Shown here piece after piece: positions 37,435 to 44,924 of a stretch of 44,924 bases of DNA (positions are counted from its first letter, which is position 1; each line of letters opens with the position of its first letter). The stretch comes from Microcaldota archaeon (lineage in GTDB: Archaea > Micrarchaeota > Micrarchaeia > Micrarchaeales > Micrarchaeaceae), in the NCBI GenBank assembly GCA_021801905.1, contig JAKABJ010000002.1, positions 1 to 44,924 on the forward strand. Reading direction: 5' to 3'. Under the pieces are notes generated by a model. The model saw only the letters and a program-made list of their open reading frames with translations. It was not told the DNA's origin and made no database searches. The translations under genes were made by a program, and so were the position numbers.

Positions 37435-37824
37435 TTATACTTTTGCTCCGGATGGTGCTGATGGCTTCCTGCTCTTTATTATCTTTACCTTTGTAGGAGT
37501 CAGCATTATCTTGTTCTCGTCAAGCCTTGCAATGTCGCCATTGGTCTTGGCTATATATTCCTTCAGCTTATCAACTATTCCCTTGAGTGTATTTGGCCTC
37601 TTAGCCATCTCAGATATGTTGAGCAGTATTATGTTCTTCTTTTGAAGCTCTGCTTCTATAAGACCGAGATCATTTTCGTCATGCAATGCTACGGGCTTTA
37701 TGTAAAAGTCTGCCGGTTCATTCATTACGTCTACGTTCTCCATCTCTGCAGAATTCATATATTCTTCAACATCAAGTTCCTTGGAACCGCCAAGCGCGCT
37801 TCCCAGCCTGTTAAAGATGCTCAT
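37435..37824 (-). CDS. sepF: SepF-like FtsZ anchor
   Basis: DFYIKPVALHDENDLGLIEAELQKKNIILLNISEMAKRPNTLKGIVDKLKEYIAKTNGDIARLDENKIMLTP. Confidence 0.85.
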   Translation of the reverse strand: MSIFNRLGSALGGSKELDVEEYMNSAEMENVDVMNEPADFYIKPVALHDENDLGLIEAELQKKNIILLNISEMAKRPNTLKGIVDKLKEYIAKTNGDIARLDENKIMLTPTKVKIIKSRKPSAPSGAKV

Positions 37825-37971
37825 TCTATCACCATGTCGCCATTAGATTATATGTAGTGCTCTTTTTTAATACTTTCTGTTTTGCAGAGTTTTGTGGAAT
37901 TGAATTTTATGCGAGAAAATTTGAAAATTTTACAGATAATATTAATTAATCGAAAAAGAAATTGATGAAGT

Positions 37972-39123
37972 TCAGGGCTGCATCCAATCTATTTCATAGT
38001 ATTCATAATTGCTGCCAGGAATCTCTATCCTCCTTACTTTATAGTATGTTACAGCCGTCTCTCTGTCGGCTATTGCTATAATGAGTTCGAGTTTCCTCTC
38101 CTTTGCGCTGTTGATTATCGCAGAAAGTTCGCTGCCTCCGATATACTCCTCTTCACCTATCGAAAGCATTCCAAATCTCGGGGCGTCGTTCTTTGGATTT
38201 TCCGTGTCTTTGCCCTTTCTATGATATAGTGCGAAGTCTATCTCCATGTTTTTCTTCCTGCTCGTTCCAGGGATTGCCAGTATGAAGGTCTTCCTTACCG
38301 AATGGGCTACTCTTATGGCCCTTGCCCATTCAGATATTAGAAGCTTTGAATCTCTTGGGAAGACGTGTATAACATGCTTTGAATGCATCCATGAGGGATC
38401 GTCCTTTATTGGCCTTGCGCCTGGGAAATATATCCTGAAATGGGTGCCGAACTTAAACCCGGTTTTTACGACGTATCCTTTCCCCCTCCAGTCCGCGTAT
38501 ACCTGATATAGTTTCTGGAAGTCCTTCCTTCTCCTTGATGCTATTTTGATTATCTCAGATTTTGAGATGTTATTCAGGTTGAGCACCCCCTTATCTATAA
38601 GAAAAAGGGTTTCGTATATGTCTAACTTGTTCAGCATGCCATGCTCGTCCATCTTGTATGTCCCATATTGCCCGAACCACAGTTCGTTATATATTCTTTT
38701 GCTATACTCATTTTCATCTGCTATTGTAATAAGATCGTCTGTAAAAAATTCTCCGGTTATTCTATAGTTTGACAAATTGAGTTTTCCTGCAGGGTATTTT
38801 TTAACAATAGACTTGCCGTTTTCCTTTACTGTGAACGATGCGGGCTTTATTATTAGCCCCCTGTCTCTCCAGTCCTTATAAGTAAAATACCTTGCGATTA
38901 TTTTTCTGGGATATTTTTCTGCAAGCTGGTTAAAAGAAATTTTCTCCCCATGAGAGTTGAGGCATTCTGCCTTTCTTACATCCATCAAGTACATTGCTTC
39001 CTCAGGGCAGAGATAAAGCCTGCCGTTCTCAAATACGCCTATAAACCCATCTTTAAGTATGTCCATTGTTGATTGGTCTGCGGCGAGTATGAGGCCTTTC
39101 TCCTGTACGAGTTTCAATGCCAT
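37972..39123 (-). CDS. endA: tRNA-splicing endonuclease, long multi-unit form
   Basis: GYVVKTGFKFGTHFRIYFPGARP...HSKHVIHVF...HSVRKTFILAI carries Y/H/K catalytic residues; 383 aa with extra N- and C-terminal endonuclease-like units. Confidence 0.92.
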   Translation of the reverse strand: MALKLVQEKGLILAADQSTMDILKDGFIGVFENGRLYLCPEEAMYLMDVRKAECLNSHGEKISFNQLAEKYPRKIIARYFTYKDWRDRGLIIKPASFTVKENGKSIVKKYPAGKLNLSNYRITGEFFTDDLITIADENEYSKRIYNELWFGQYGTYKMDEHGMLNKLDIYETLFLIDKGVLNLNNISKSEIIKIASRRRKDFQKLYQVYADWRGKGYVVKTGFKFGTHFRIYFPGARPIKDDPSWMHSKHVIHVFPRDSKLLISEWARAIRVAHSVRKTFILAIPGTSRKKNMEIDFALYHRKGKDTENPKNDAPRFGMLSIGEEEYIGGSELSAIINSAKERKLELIIAIADRETAVTYYKVRRIEIPGSNYEYYEIDWMQP

Positions 39124-39124
39124 A

Positions 39125-39886
39125 TTATTTCCCTTTCATGGATTCTACTGTCTCCTTTTCTATTTCTGTAAGCGGTGCGGCTATTATTAAGCATGCCATG
39201 CCCGTTTGCTCTATTGCTCTTGCTTCTGATAGCTCCATCAGCTCTGCCTTCTCCTCTTCGCCCCCTAAGTTGATCAATATAACAATCTTGCTTGCATTTG
39301 AGATTATCCCTTTGCGATAATGCGCTTCCGCTTTTTCAAGAATCTCTAAAGCATCTTTTATATGTATTGAACTTTCTCCCTCTTCTTTATAATCGAGAAG
39401 CACCAAAGAATGATTATTATTAGAATAATTTTTTTCTATTGTCTCATAGAATGAGACGGGTTTGTATTTGTCGGTCCATTTTGGTATTGTGCACACAGAG
39501 CCAAACCTATAAAAATCAAGCCCGCTCCTTCCTATTGCGGCAGTAAATATGCTTGATGCATGCAATACCTTTACCTGAATTGCTTGCTTTTTTGCCTCTA
39601 TGAAAAGAATCTTGTGGGTTGTTGCAATAAGCGGATCGCCGCCAATTAGCACCGATATGTCTGAAGTTTTCGCCTCGCTTACAATTATTGAGGCGCTCTC
39701 CTCCAAGTCTTTCCTTTTCAGCAGTGTTATTTTCTTGCCTGTCGTATTCGATAGATGTTCTATTTTTTTATTATCCATGCGACTTGTATAGGCTTCAGCA
39801 TAAATCTTAATTGAAGATTTTGCAGCCTTTACCCCTCCCATCGAAATGTCATCGTAAGACAATCCCGTGCCTATAAGGAATAGCAT
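39125..39886 (-). CDS. dph5: Diphthine synthase
   Basis: MLFLIGTGLSYDDISMGGVKAAKSS...LIGGDPLIATTH...DYKEEGE. Confidence 0.94.
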   Translation of the reverse strand: MLFLIGTGLSYDDISMGGVKAAKSSIKIYAEAYTSRMDNKKIEHLSNTTGKKITLLKRKDLEESASIIVSEAKTSDISVLIGGDPLIATTHKILFIEAKKQAIQVKVLHASSIFTAAIGRSGLDFYRFGSVCTIPKWTDKYKPVSFYETIEKNYSNNNHSLVLLDYKEEGESSIHIKDALEILEKAEAHYRKGIISNASKIVILINLGGEEEKAELMELSEARAIEQTGMACLIIAAPLTEIEKETVESMKGK

Positions 39887-39898
39887 TTAACCACATAC

Positions 39899-40861
39899 CT
39901 ATGCTATACCGTCAGGAGTTATCTTTATTATGCATTCCCCCTCTGGCATGTTGGGCGAATCTACAAGCCTTACTATTCTCTTCTCCTCTTTACTTTTTCT
40001 CATGTAAAGCCTAGTAGTAGCAGCATGGGCTATTACATTGCCGCCTATCGGCACTGTAGGGTCTCCAAACATTATTCCAGGATTATCCATCACCTGGTTG
40101 GTTATATAAGCTGCAAGATTGTATTTGTCGGTTAGGGTCTGCAGCCTGTGTATGTGCTGGTTAAGTTTTTGCTGCCTCTCTCCAAGGGAGCCCCTGCCTA
40201 CGAATTCTGACCTGAAAAGGGATGTCAGAGAATCTATTATTATGAGTTTTATGTTCTTTTCCTGTATCAGCTTGTCGGCTCTTTCTAGCGATAGAATCTG
40301 CTGCTCTGTGGTCAGGGTCCTAACAAGCATTATGTTCTCCAGCACCTTTTCAGGGTTCATGCCTGCTGCTTTTGCAATAGATTCTATCCTTTCAGGTCGG
40401 AAGGTTCCCTCTGTGTCCAGGAAGAGCACGGAACCGTCAAGCCCTCCTTTTCCCCTTGGAAGCTGCGCATTTACGGCTATCTGGAAGCCTACCTGAGTCT
40501 TTCCGCTTGCAAACCTCCCATATGATTCGGTTATCCCATTTGTTTCTATTCCTCCCCCTATCAGCTCGTCAAAATCCTTTGATCCTGTGCTTATCTTTCC
40601 GATTTGCTTCCTTTTCTCAAAGAATTGTTCTCCAGTCTCGTATGCCAGAGTTGTTGATTCCTGTGCTGCCTGAACCGCCTTTTTAGCTGCATCTACGCTT
40701 ATTCCGGATATCTCTGCAAGTTCATGCGGAGCGGTTATTGCAACTTTGTCAAGATCATCTATCCCTGCCGCCTTGAGTTTGGCAGCCGTTGTTGGACCTA
40801 TGCCTGGAAGGTCCTCAAGTTCGTGTATTGCTTTTTCCTTTGGCATTGAAACACGCAACAT
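39899..40861 (-). CDS. radA: DNA repair and recombination protein RadA
   Basis: HhH LPGIGPTTAAKLKAAG; ESYGRFASGKTQVGFQ; LIIIDSLTSLFRSEFVGRG. Confidence 0.97.
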   Translation of the reverse strand: MLRVSMPKEKAIHELEDLPGIGPTTAAKLKAAGIDDLDKVAITAPHELAEISGISVDAAKKAVQAAQESTTLAYETGEQFFEKRKQIGKISTGSKDFDELIGGGIETNGITESYGRFASGKTQVGFQIAVNAQLPRGKGGLDGSVLFLDTEGTFRPERIESIAKAAGMNPEKVLENIMLVRTLTTEQQILSLERADKLIQEKNIKLIIIDSLTSLFRSEFVGRGSLGERQQKLNQHIHRLQTLTDKYNLAAYITNQVMDNPGIMFGDPTVPIGGNVIAHAATTRLYMRKSKEEKRIVRLVDSPNMPEGECIIKITPDGIA

Positions 40862-40983
40862 TATCGCATTTTATATTTTTAGCTGTTTGTATTGCTGGCA
40901 TCGCCAAGCAATAAATGCTGTAAGGTTTCAAACATACAGTACTAAATAGCTCTGTAATGATAAAGCAAGAAAAGAAGAAATAG

Positions 40984-41095
40984 TGCCAGCGTGGTTAACA
41001 CGCTGGCAAGGCGACCAGTTCTTCACGACCTTCCTACAGTAGAGAACCCGTAATAGACTATCCAAGTATAGGCTTAAAAAGCTTTCTTGTATCAT
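40984..41095 (+). ncRNA. Candidate structured RNA or regulatory leader
   Basis: TGCCAGCGTG-GTTAA-CACGCTGGCA perfect 10-bp hairpin followed by AGTTCT...AGAAC and CTAT...ATAG pairings in a 270-nt gap. Confidence 0.4.
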
Positions 41096-41130
41096 AAAAT
41101 AGTGGAATAATTTTCCAAAAAGATGGATGT

Positions 41131-41832
41131 ATGACTTTCCTTACTTTGGACCGGAATGGGATAATTGCAGCATTGATATTGGGGGCTCTGTTGCTCGTAT
41201 TCGGAGGCTTCAGCCCGATATTTGTGATGTTCATGCTTTATTTCCTTGTGCTCTCAGCGATAGTCACAGCTGCAGGCAAACATTACAAAAAAAAGATAAA
41301 AGTTTATGAGAAATCCAGAGGCGTATGGAATGTTCTATCAAATGGATTGGGTCCGCTGATCTTTACTGTGGCTTTCTTTATTTTATTCGAGGTATTTGGC
41401 CTAAATGTTGCAGCGTATCTTGCCATTGTTGGATTTGGCGCAAGCGTGGCTTCGATAACTGCAGATAAGTTTAGCAGCGAGATAGGAGTGCTGGACGGCA
41501 CTCCGCGCGATATTTTTACATATAAAAAGCTTAAAAAAGGCATGTCAGGCGGAATAACATCTTTTGGACTTTTAGCAGGCTTGATAGGATCAATTCTGAT
41601 ATCTGTGCCATTTGTTTATTTCTCTTTTTACAGCGCAGTATTTAGCCAGGGCATAACGTATATTGCCATTTTGGCGGCCTCAATCATAATAGGAGGCTTT
41701 GCAGGAACCATTGTAGATTCGGCCATGGGGCACTTCGAAGAGCTAGGCATTGGTAATAAATTTACCTCAAATTTCGTGTGCAGCATCTGCGGAGGGATTA
41801 TAGGGATCATAGTATTGCTTCTCTTATTGTGA
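41131..41832 (+). CDS. DUF92 family integral membrane protein
   Basis: FGASVASITADKFSSEIGVLDGTPRDIFTYKKLKKGMSGGITSFGLLAGLIGS. Confidence 0.88.
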   Translation: MTFLTLDRNGIIAALILGALLLVFGGFSPIFVMFMLYFLVLSAIVTAAGKHYKKKIKVYEKSRGVWNVLSNGLGPLIFTVAFFILFEVFGLNVAAYLAIVGFGASVASITADKFSSEIGVLDGTPRDIFTYKKLKKGMSGGITSFGLLAGLIGSILISVPFVYFSFYSAVFSQGITYIAILAASIIIGGFAGTIVDSAMGHFEELGIGNKFTSNFVCSICGGIIGIIVLLLLL

Positions 41833-41891
41833 CAGCCCAAATAGCGAATAGGACTTGATTTCCAGCTCAGTTTGTTAGCATCTTGCAATAT

Positions 41892-44066
41892 TCAAACATC
41901 GATGCTTCTGCTGCCCGGTGAGATTATTCTTTTGACGGGCTTGCCTTTTTGGCCAAGGAGTTCTATCAAATACTGTGCGCCCATTATCATCCTCTGGTTC
42001 ACTGTAGCTGGAAGAGAGCTCAGCCAGAACGTTGCCACCTCCTCTTCCATAAAGGAGATTTTTATTCCTGAAGGCTTTTCTGCAGAGTCAGCAATATTTA
42101 TTTTGCAAATTGCAGTTTTAGGAGCGGAAACCTTTCTCATTGGAACAGGCTTGGATGCCGCGTCTGCATATTTATCCGTATTATTATACTCAATTGTTTT
42201 TACGAAGAGGGTGTCTGGAGAAACTTTGACCTTCTTTTCCTTAGTAACATAGGAGAGCGCGACTATACGAGAATCAAGGTGTTTTAATTTGGATACAATT
42301 AAATCATTTTCAACATTGGTAAATACAAGGTCATTAGCTGCATCTTCTGCAACATCAGGAGCCTGCTTAAGATAGAGTTTTATCTGGCAGAGCCTTCTTA
42401 TGCTCTTATCTATGTCTATTATGTTATGGGCCAGGAGCATAAGCCCTATGCCTTTCTTCCTAAAGTCCTGGATTCTGTACCGCATGTCCTCCACAATTGA
42501 GGATCTGCTATCCTTAAGCAGCATCTGCGCCTCCTCCAGGCAGATTACTAGCCTGAGATCGTCCTCACCGTTTGAATCGAAAAGAGAGGATATGGAATAT
42601 GCAATGTTAAGCGTCAATGCATATAGGTGCTCCCTTGTGCCTGCTCCGGCGCCTGAGATATCAAACACTATTCCCTCGTTTATCATCTCTTCTATGCAGA
42701 CGCTTTTCCTTGTCGAATATTCTGGCATAGACAGCACCGATTTCAGGTTTTCAAGAGATGCCTTTATGTTCTCCCCGTGCTTTGTATATTTTACCCCGGC
42801 ATTTGTGCGCTTCCCATGCATTGCTATTATTGACTCGTTTATTTCGCGAAATATTTCTGAAGGGTCAGGCTCTCTCGTCTTCGAATAAACCTTTCTAAAT
42901 GCATTCAAAAGGCATTTCTCTATAGGGTTTCTATAAGGCCCAGCAGCTGCAGCAGATGCAAGTATAACTGCCAAGGACTCGTAGAAGCCGGAAAGAGAGA
43001 CTTTGTCAGGGCACCTAAAAAAGTTAATAGGCGTGCTGCCATCACACAGCTTTATGAGGTTCATCTTGTGTGAAGCGGCAAAATCTTGCCATTCATCTGT
43101 AGGAGATATTATCAGCATTTTTGGCCTGCCTGTTTTTAGTATCGAATCCAATATCGACATTGCTGCCCTTGTCTTTCCAGACCCTGGAAGGCCGCTTATT
43201 ATTGTTCCAAGGTTCATCACATTCTTTCCTATCTTTACAACTTTTCCAGAATCATAAACTGAGCCCTTCATGAAACTGCCTAATTCTACATCTCCGTTAC
43301 TGAAAGGCTCGCTTGTGTTTATCACATGCCTTATCGAATGCGCGCCTCTGATGCAGATAAGGCGGAGCGCCAAGTCAGAGCTGAATGGAGCCGCACCTAT
43401 AGAATCCATATGCCTGAAAGCATCCCCAATGCTCCCAGAAAAACTGTGCGATTCAATAAGGAGCATCTTCATGGAGATATAGTCCTTTACGGCCTTGTTT
43501 GTGGCAATAAAAAGTATGCGGTATGCGAATCCATTCCTCAACAAAGAAATGTTAAGCGATTCCAACATCTCGGATAGGAATGCCTCTTCGCTTGATGAAA
43601 CGAAATCCTTTCCTTGCACGGATCTGTTGACTCTTTTGCCAAAGCCTGCGTCAGAGATAGAATATCCTACATTTCTGCTTATCTCTCCCAGCCTTTTTTC
43701 TATATGGTGCATGCGCTGTGCTATTTTGTCATAGCTCTCCTTTGAGAAAAGCACAGCAAGATACCCGTTGGTTATCCCAAAGTCAAAAATATCCGAGATA
43801 AAACTGTTCCCTATGCTTTCTGGGCTCCTGTAAAGCGAAAGAGCATCACCTTCAAGAAAAATGTCATTTCGTGTTTCTTCTCCAAAGGAAATGCCTGGCA
43901 ATATTTCAGGAATTTTTTTAGCAACATCCTCATCTGAGGCTATGCTGCACTTTCTCTGAGCAAAATCATATATTATGCAGAAGGGTTTGCTGCTCAAAGC
44001 GTCTAAAATAATTCCCTGGTCTATTGGGGCGTCTGGAAGAGCGATAATATCGAAAATTCTTGTCAT
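41892..44066 (-). CDS. HerA/VirB4-like P-loop ATPase
   Basis: LGTIISGLPGSGKTRAAMSILDS Walker A; LRLVICLEEAQMLL Walker B; IGLMLLAHN sensor-like region. Confidence 0.85.
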   Translation of the reverse strand: MTRIFDIIALPDAPIDQGIILDALSSKPFCIIYDFAQRKCSIASDEDVAKKIPEILPGISFGEETRNDIFLEGDALSLYRSPESIGNSFISDIFDFGITNGYLAVLFSKESYDKIAQRMHHIEKRLGEISRNVGYSISDAGFGKRVNRSVQGKDFVSSSEEAFLSEMLESLNISLLRNGFAYRILFIATNKAVKDYISMKMLLIESHSFSGSIGDAFRHMDSIGAAPFSSDLALRLICIRGAHSIRHVINTSEPFSNGDVELGSFMKGSVYDSGKVVKIGKNVMNLGTIISGLPGSGKTRAAMSILDSILKTGRPKMLIISPTDEWQDFAASHKMNLIKLCDGSTPINFFRCPDKVSLSGFYESLAVILASAAAAGPYRNPIEKCLLNAFRKVYSKTREPDPSEIFREINESIIAMHGKRTNAGVKYTKHGENIKASLENLKSVLSMPEYSTRKSVCIEEMINEGIVFDISGAGAGTREHLYALTLNIAYSISSLFDSNGEDDLRLVICLEEAQMLLKDSRSSIVEDMRYRIQDFRKKGIGLMLLAHNIIDIDKSIRRLCQIKLYLKQAPDVAEDAANDLVFTNVENDLIVSKLKHLDSRIVALSYVTKEKKVKVSPDTLFVKTIEYNNTDKYADAASKPVPMRKVSAPKTAICKINIADSAEKPSGIKISFMEEEVATFWLSSLPATVNQRMIMGAQYLIELLGQKGKPVKRIISPGSRSIDV

Positions 44067-44353
44067 AGCATCGTAATATATAGGATTAAAGAGGCAGTCA
44101 GGATTCCGACCAGAAAAAGCCTTTCGGTTCTATCAAACTCAAAAACCCACATTGCTGCTGGAAAAGCAATTGCAGCGGCAGAGCATGCCAGGATCCCGAT
44201 AGAAATAGATAGCCAAAAAGGAGAGAGAGAATGTTGCAAAAGGATGGCAAAACCTAAAACCGACATGCAGAGCAGTCCCAGCAGGATTAGGAAGTTGAAG
44301 AAAGCGGCAAACCTTTTTCTTTTAACATATAGCATGCGGATAGATTTTAGCAC
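44063..44353 (-). CDS. Small membrane protein, overlapping the ATPase start
   Basis: Three hydrophobic segments; 4-nt overlap with the ATPase ORF. Confidence 0.6.
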   Translation of the reverse strand: MLKSIRMLYVKRKRFAAFFNFLILLGLLCMSVLGFAILLQHSLSPFWLSISIGILACSAAAIAFPAAMWVFEFDRTERLFLVGILTASLILYITML

Positions 44354-44363
44354 AAATTCACCC

Positions 44364-44382
44364 GAGGCCCTAAAAGGGCCTC
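44364..44382. promoter_or_regulatory. Perfect 8-bp GC-rich hairpin in leader
   Basis: GAGGCCCT-AAA-AGGGCCTC. Confidence 0.5.
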
Positions 44383-44574
44383 AGTTCTGGGGGCCGCATA
44401 TGACCACAAGCAGCAGCCACATCCGGTAAATTAATAACAGCATAAAAATATATAAATGTTTACTAAATTATTTAAAAGTATAGTAAAGTATATATAATTT
44501 TACTTGTATAAATAATCAAGCGAATTGCGCAAGATCGGCGCTATACAAGCAGGTCGTCTGATTCTGGTGGCAGC

Positions 44575-44874
44575 ATGAGGTACACAAGCACGGAAGAGCG
44601 CGAGCTCTACACAGCCATAACGAACTATCTTGAAAAGATGGACAGAATGTACGCACCACAGTGCCTAGATGAGCAGAAGGCAATAGAGATGCAGTTGCGA
44701 GGGGCGAGAAGAGCGGCAGGCATAGCAGACCTCGTAATAAATCTCGCAAGGCTGGGCAACCTTCAGGAAAGGTTCCCTGAAGAGGCAGGCAAAGAAATCT
44801 CGCACACCATAGAGATAATGATGTGCAGGGATAGATTGGAACATAGCATAAAGGAGCAGCGTACTCCGCAATAA
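44575..44874 (+). CDS. Small helical hypothetical protein
   Basis: 99-aa ORF with upstream GGTGG and AT-rich promoter-like region. Confidence 0.5.
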   Translation: MRYTSTEERELYTAITNYLEKMDRMYAPQCLDEQKAIEMQLRGARRAAGIADLVINLARLGNLQERFPEEAGKEISHTIEIMMCRDRLEHSIKEQRTPQ

Positions 44875-44883
44875 ATAGACAGT

Positions 44884-44924
44884 TTTTTTCTTTTTCTTTT
44901 TCTTTTTTTTCTTTTTTATATTTC
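44884..44924 (+). terminator. T-rich tract, likely archaeal transcription termination
   Basis: Runs of T interrupted by single C directly after the 44874 stop. Confidence 0.5.

Noticed and set aside
1-44924. CRISPR array or defence island
   Set aside because: No regularly spaced direct repeats and no cas-like ORFs seen

Overview
The window looks like a compact archaeal chromosome segment, most likely DPANN and Micrarchaeota/ARMAN-like. This is inferred from the informational genes (PriS, MCM, RadA, aIF5A, S8e/S24e/S27ae, RpoE1/Spt4, fibrillarin, aEF1B, Cgi121, Dph5) and from a long EndA resembling the three-unit type described in ARMAN. Most of the window is ordinary single-copy core genes. 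Less ordinary parts: (1) a 973-bp mobile element (about 8471-9443) with matching terminal inverted repeats and a 9-10 bp direct repeat TGTATAGTTG at both junctions; it holds a broken transposase remnant and an intact PQ-loop-like membrane gene, and related end sequences occur at about 138 and 29596. (2) A wHTH-REC-degenerate-GGDEF regulator 4 nt upstream of a type IV pilin-like gene, near a GAF/PAS histidine kinase and a possible structured RNA. (3) A division neighbourhood with two tandem FtsZ paralogs and SepF. (4) A co-oriented MCM / presenilin-like protease / exported Lon-like protease block. (5) Several strong hairpin loci in intergenic DNA. No tRNA, rRNA or CRISPR array could be recognised by eye. 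All calls come from reading sequence and motifs; no database search was run.
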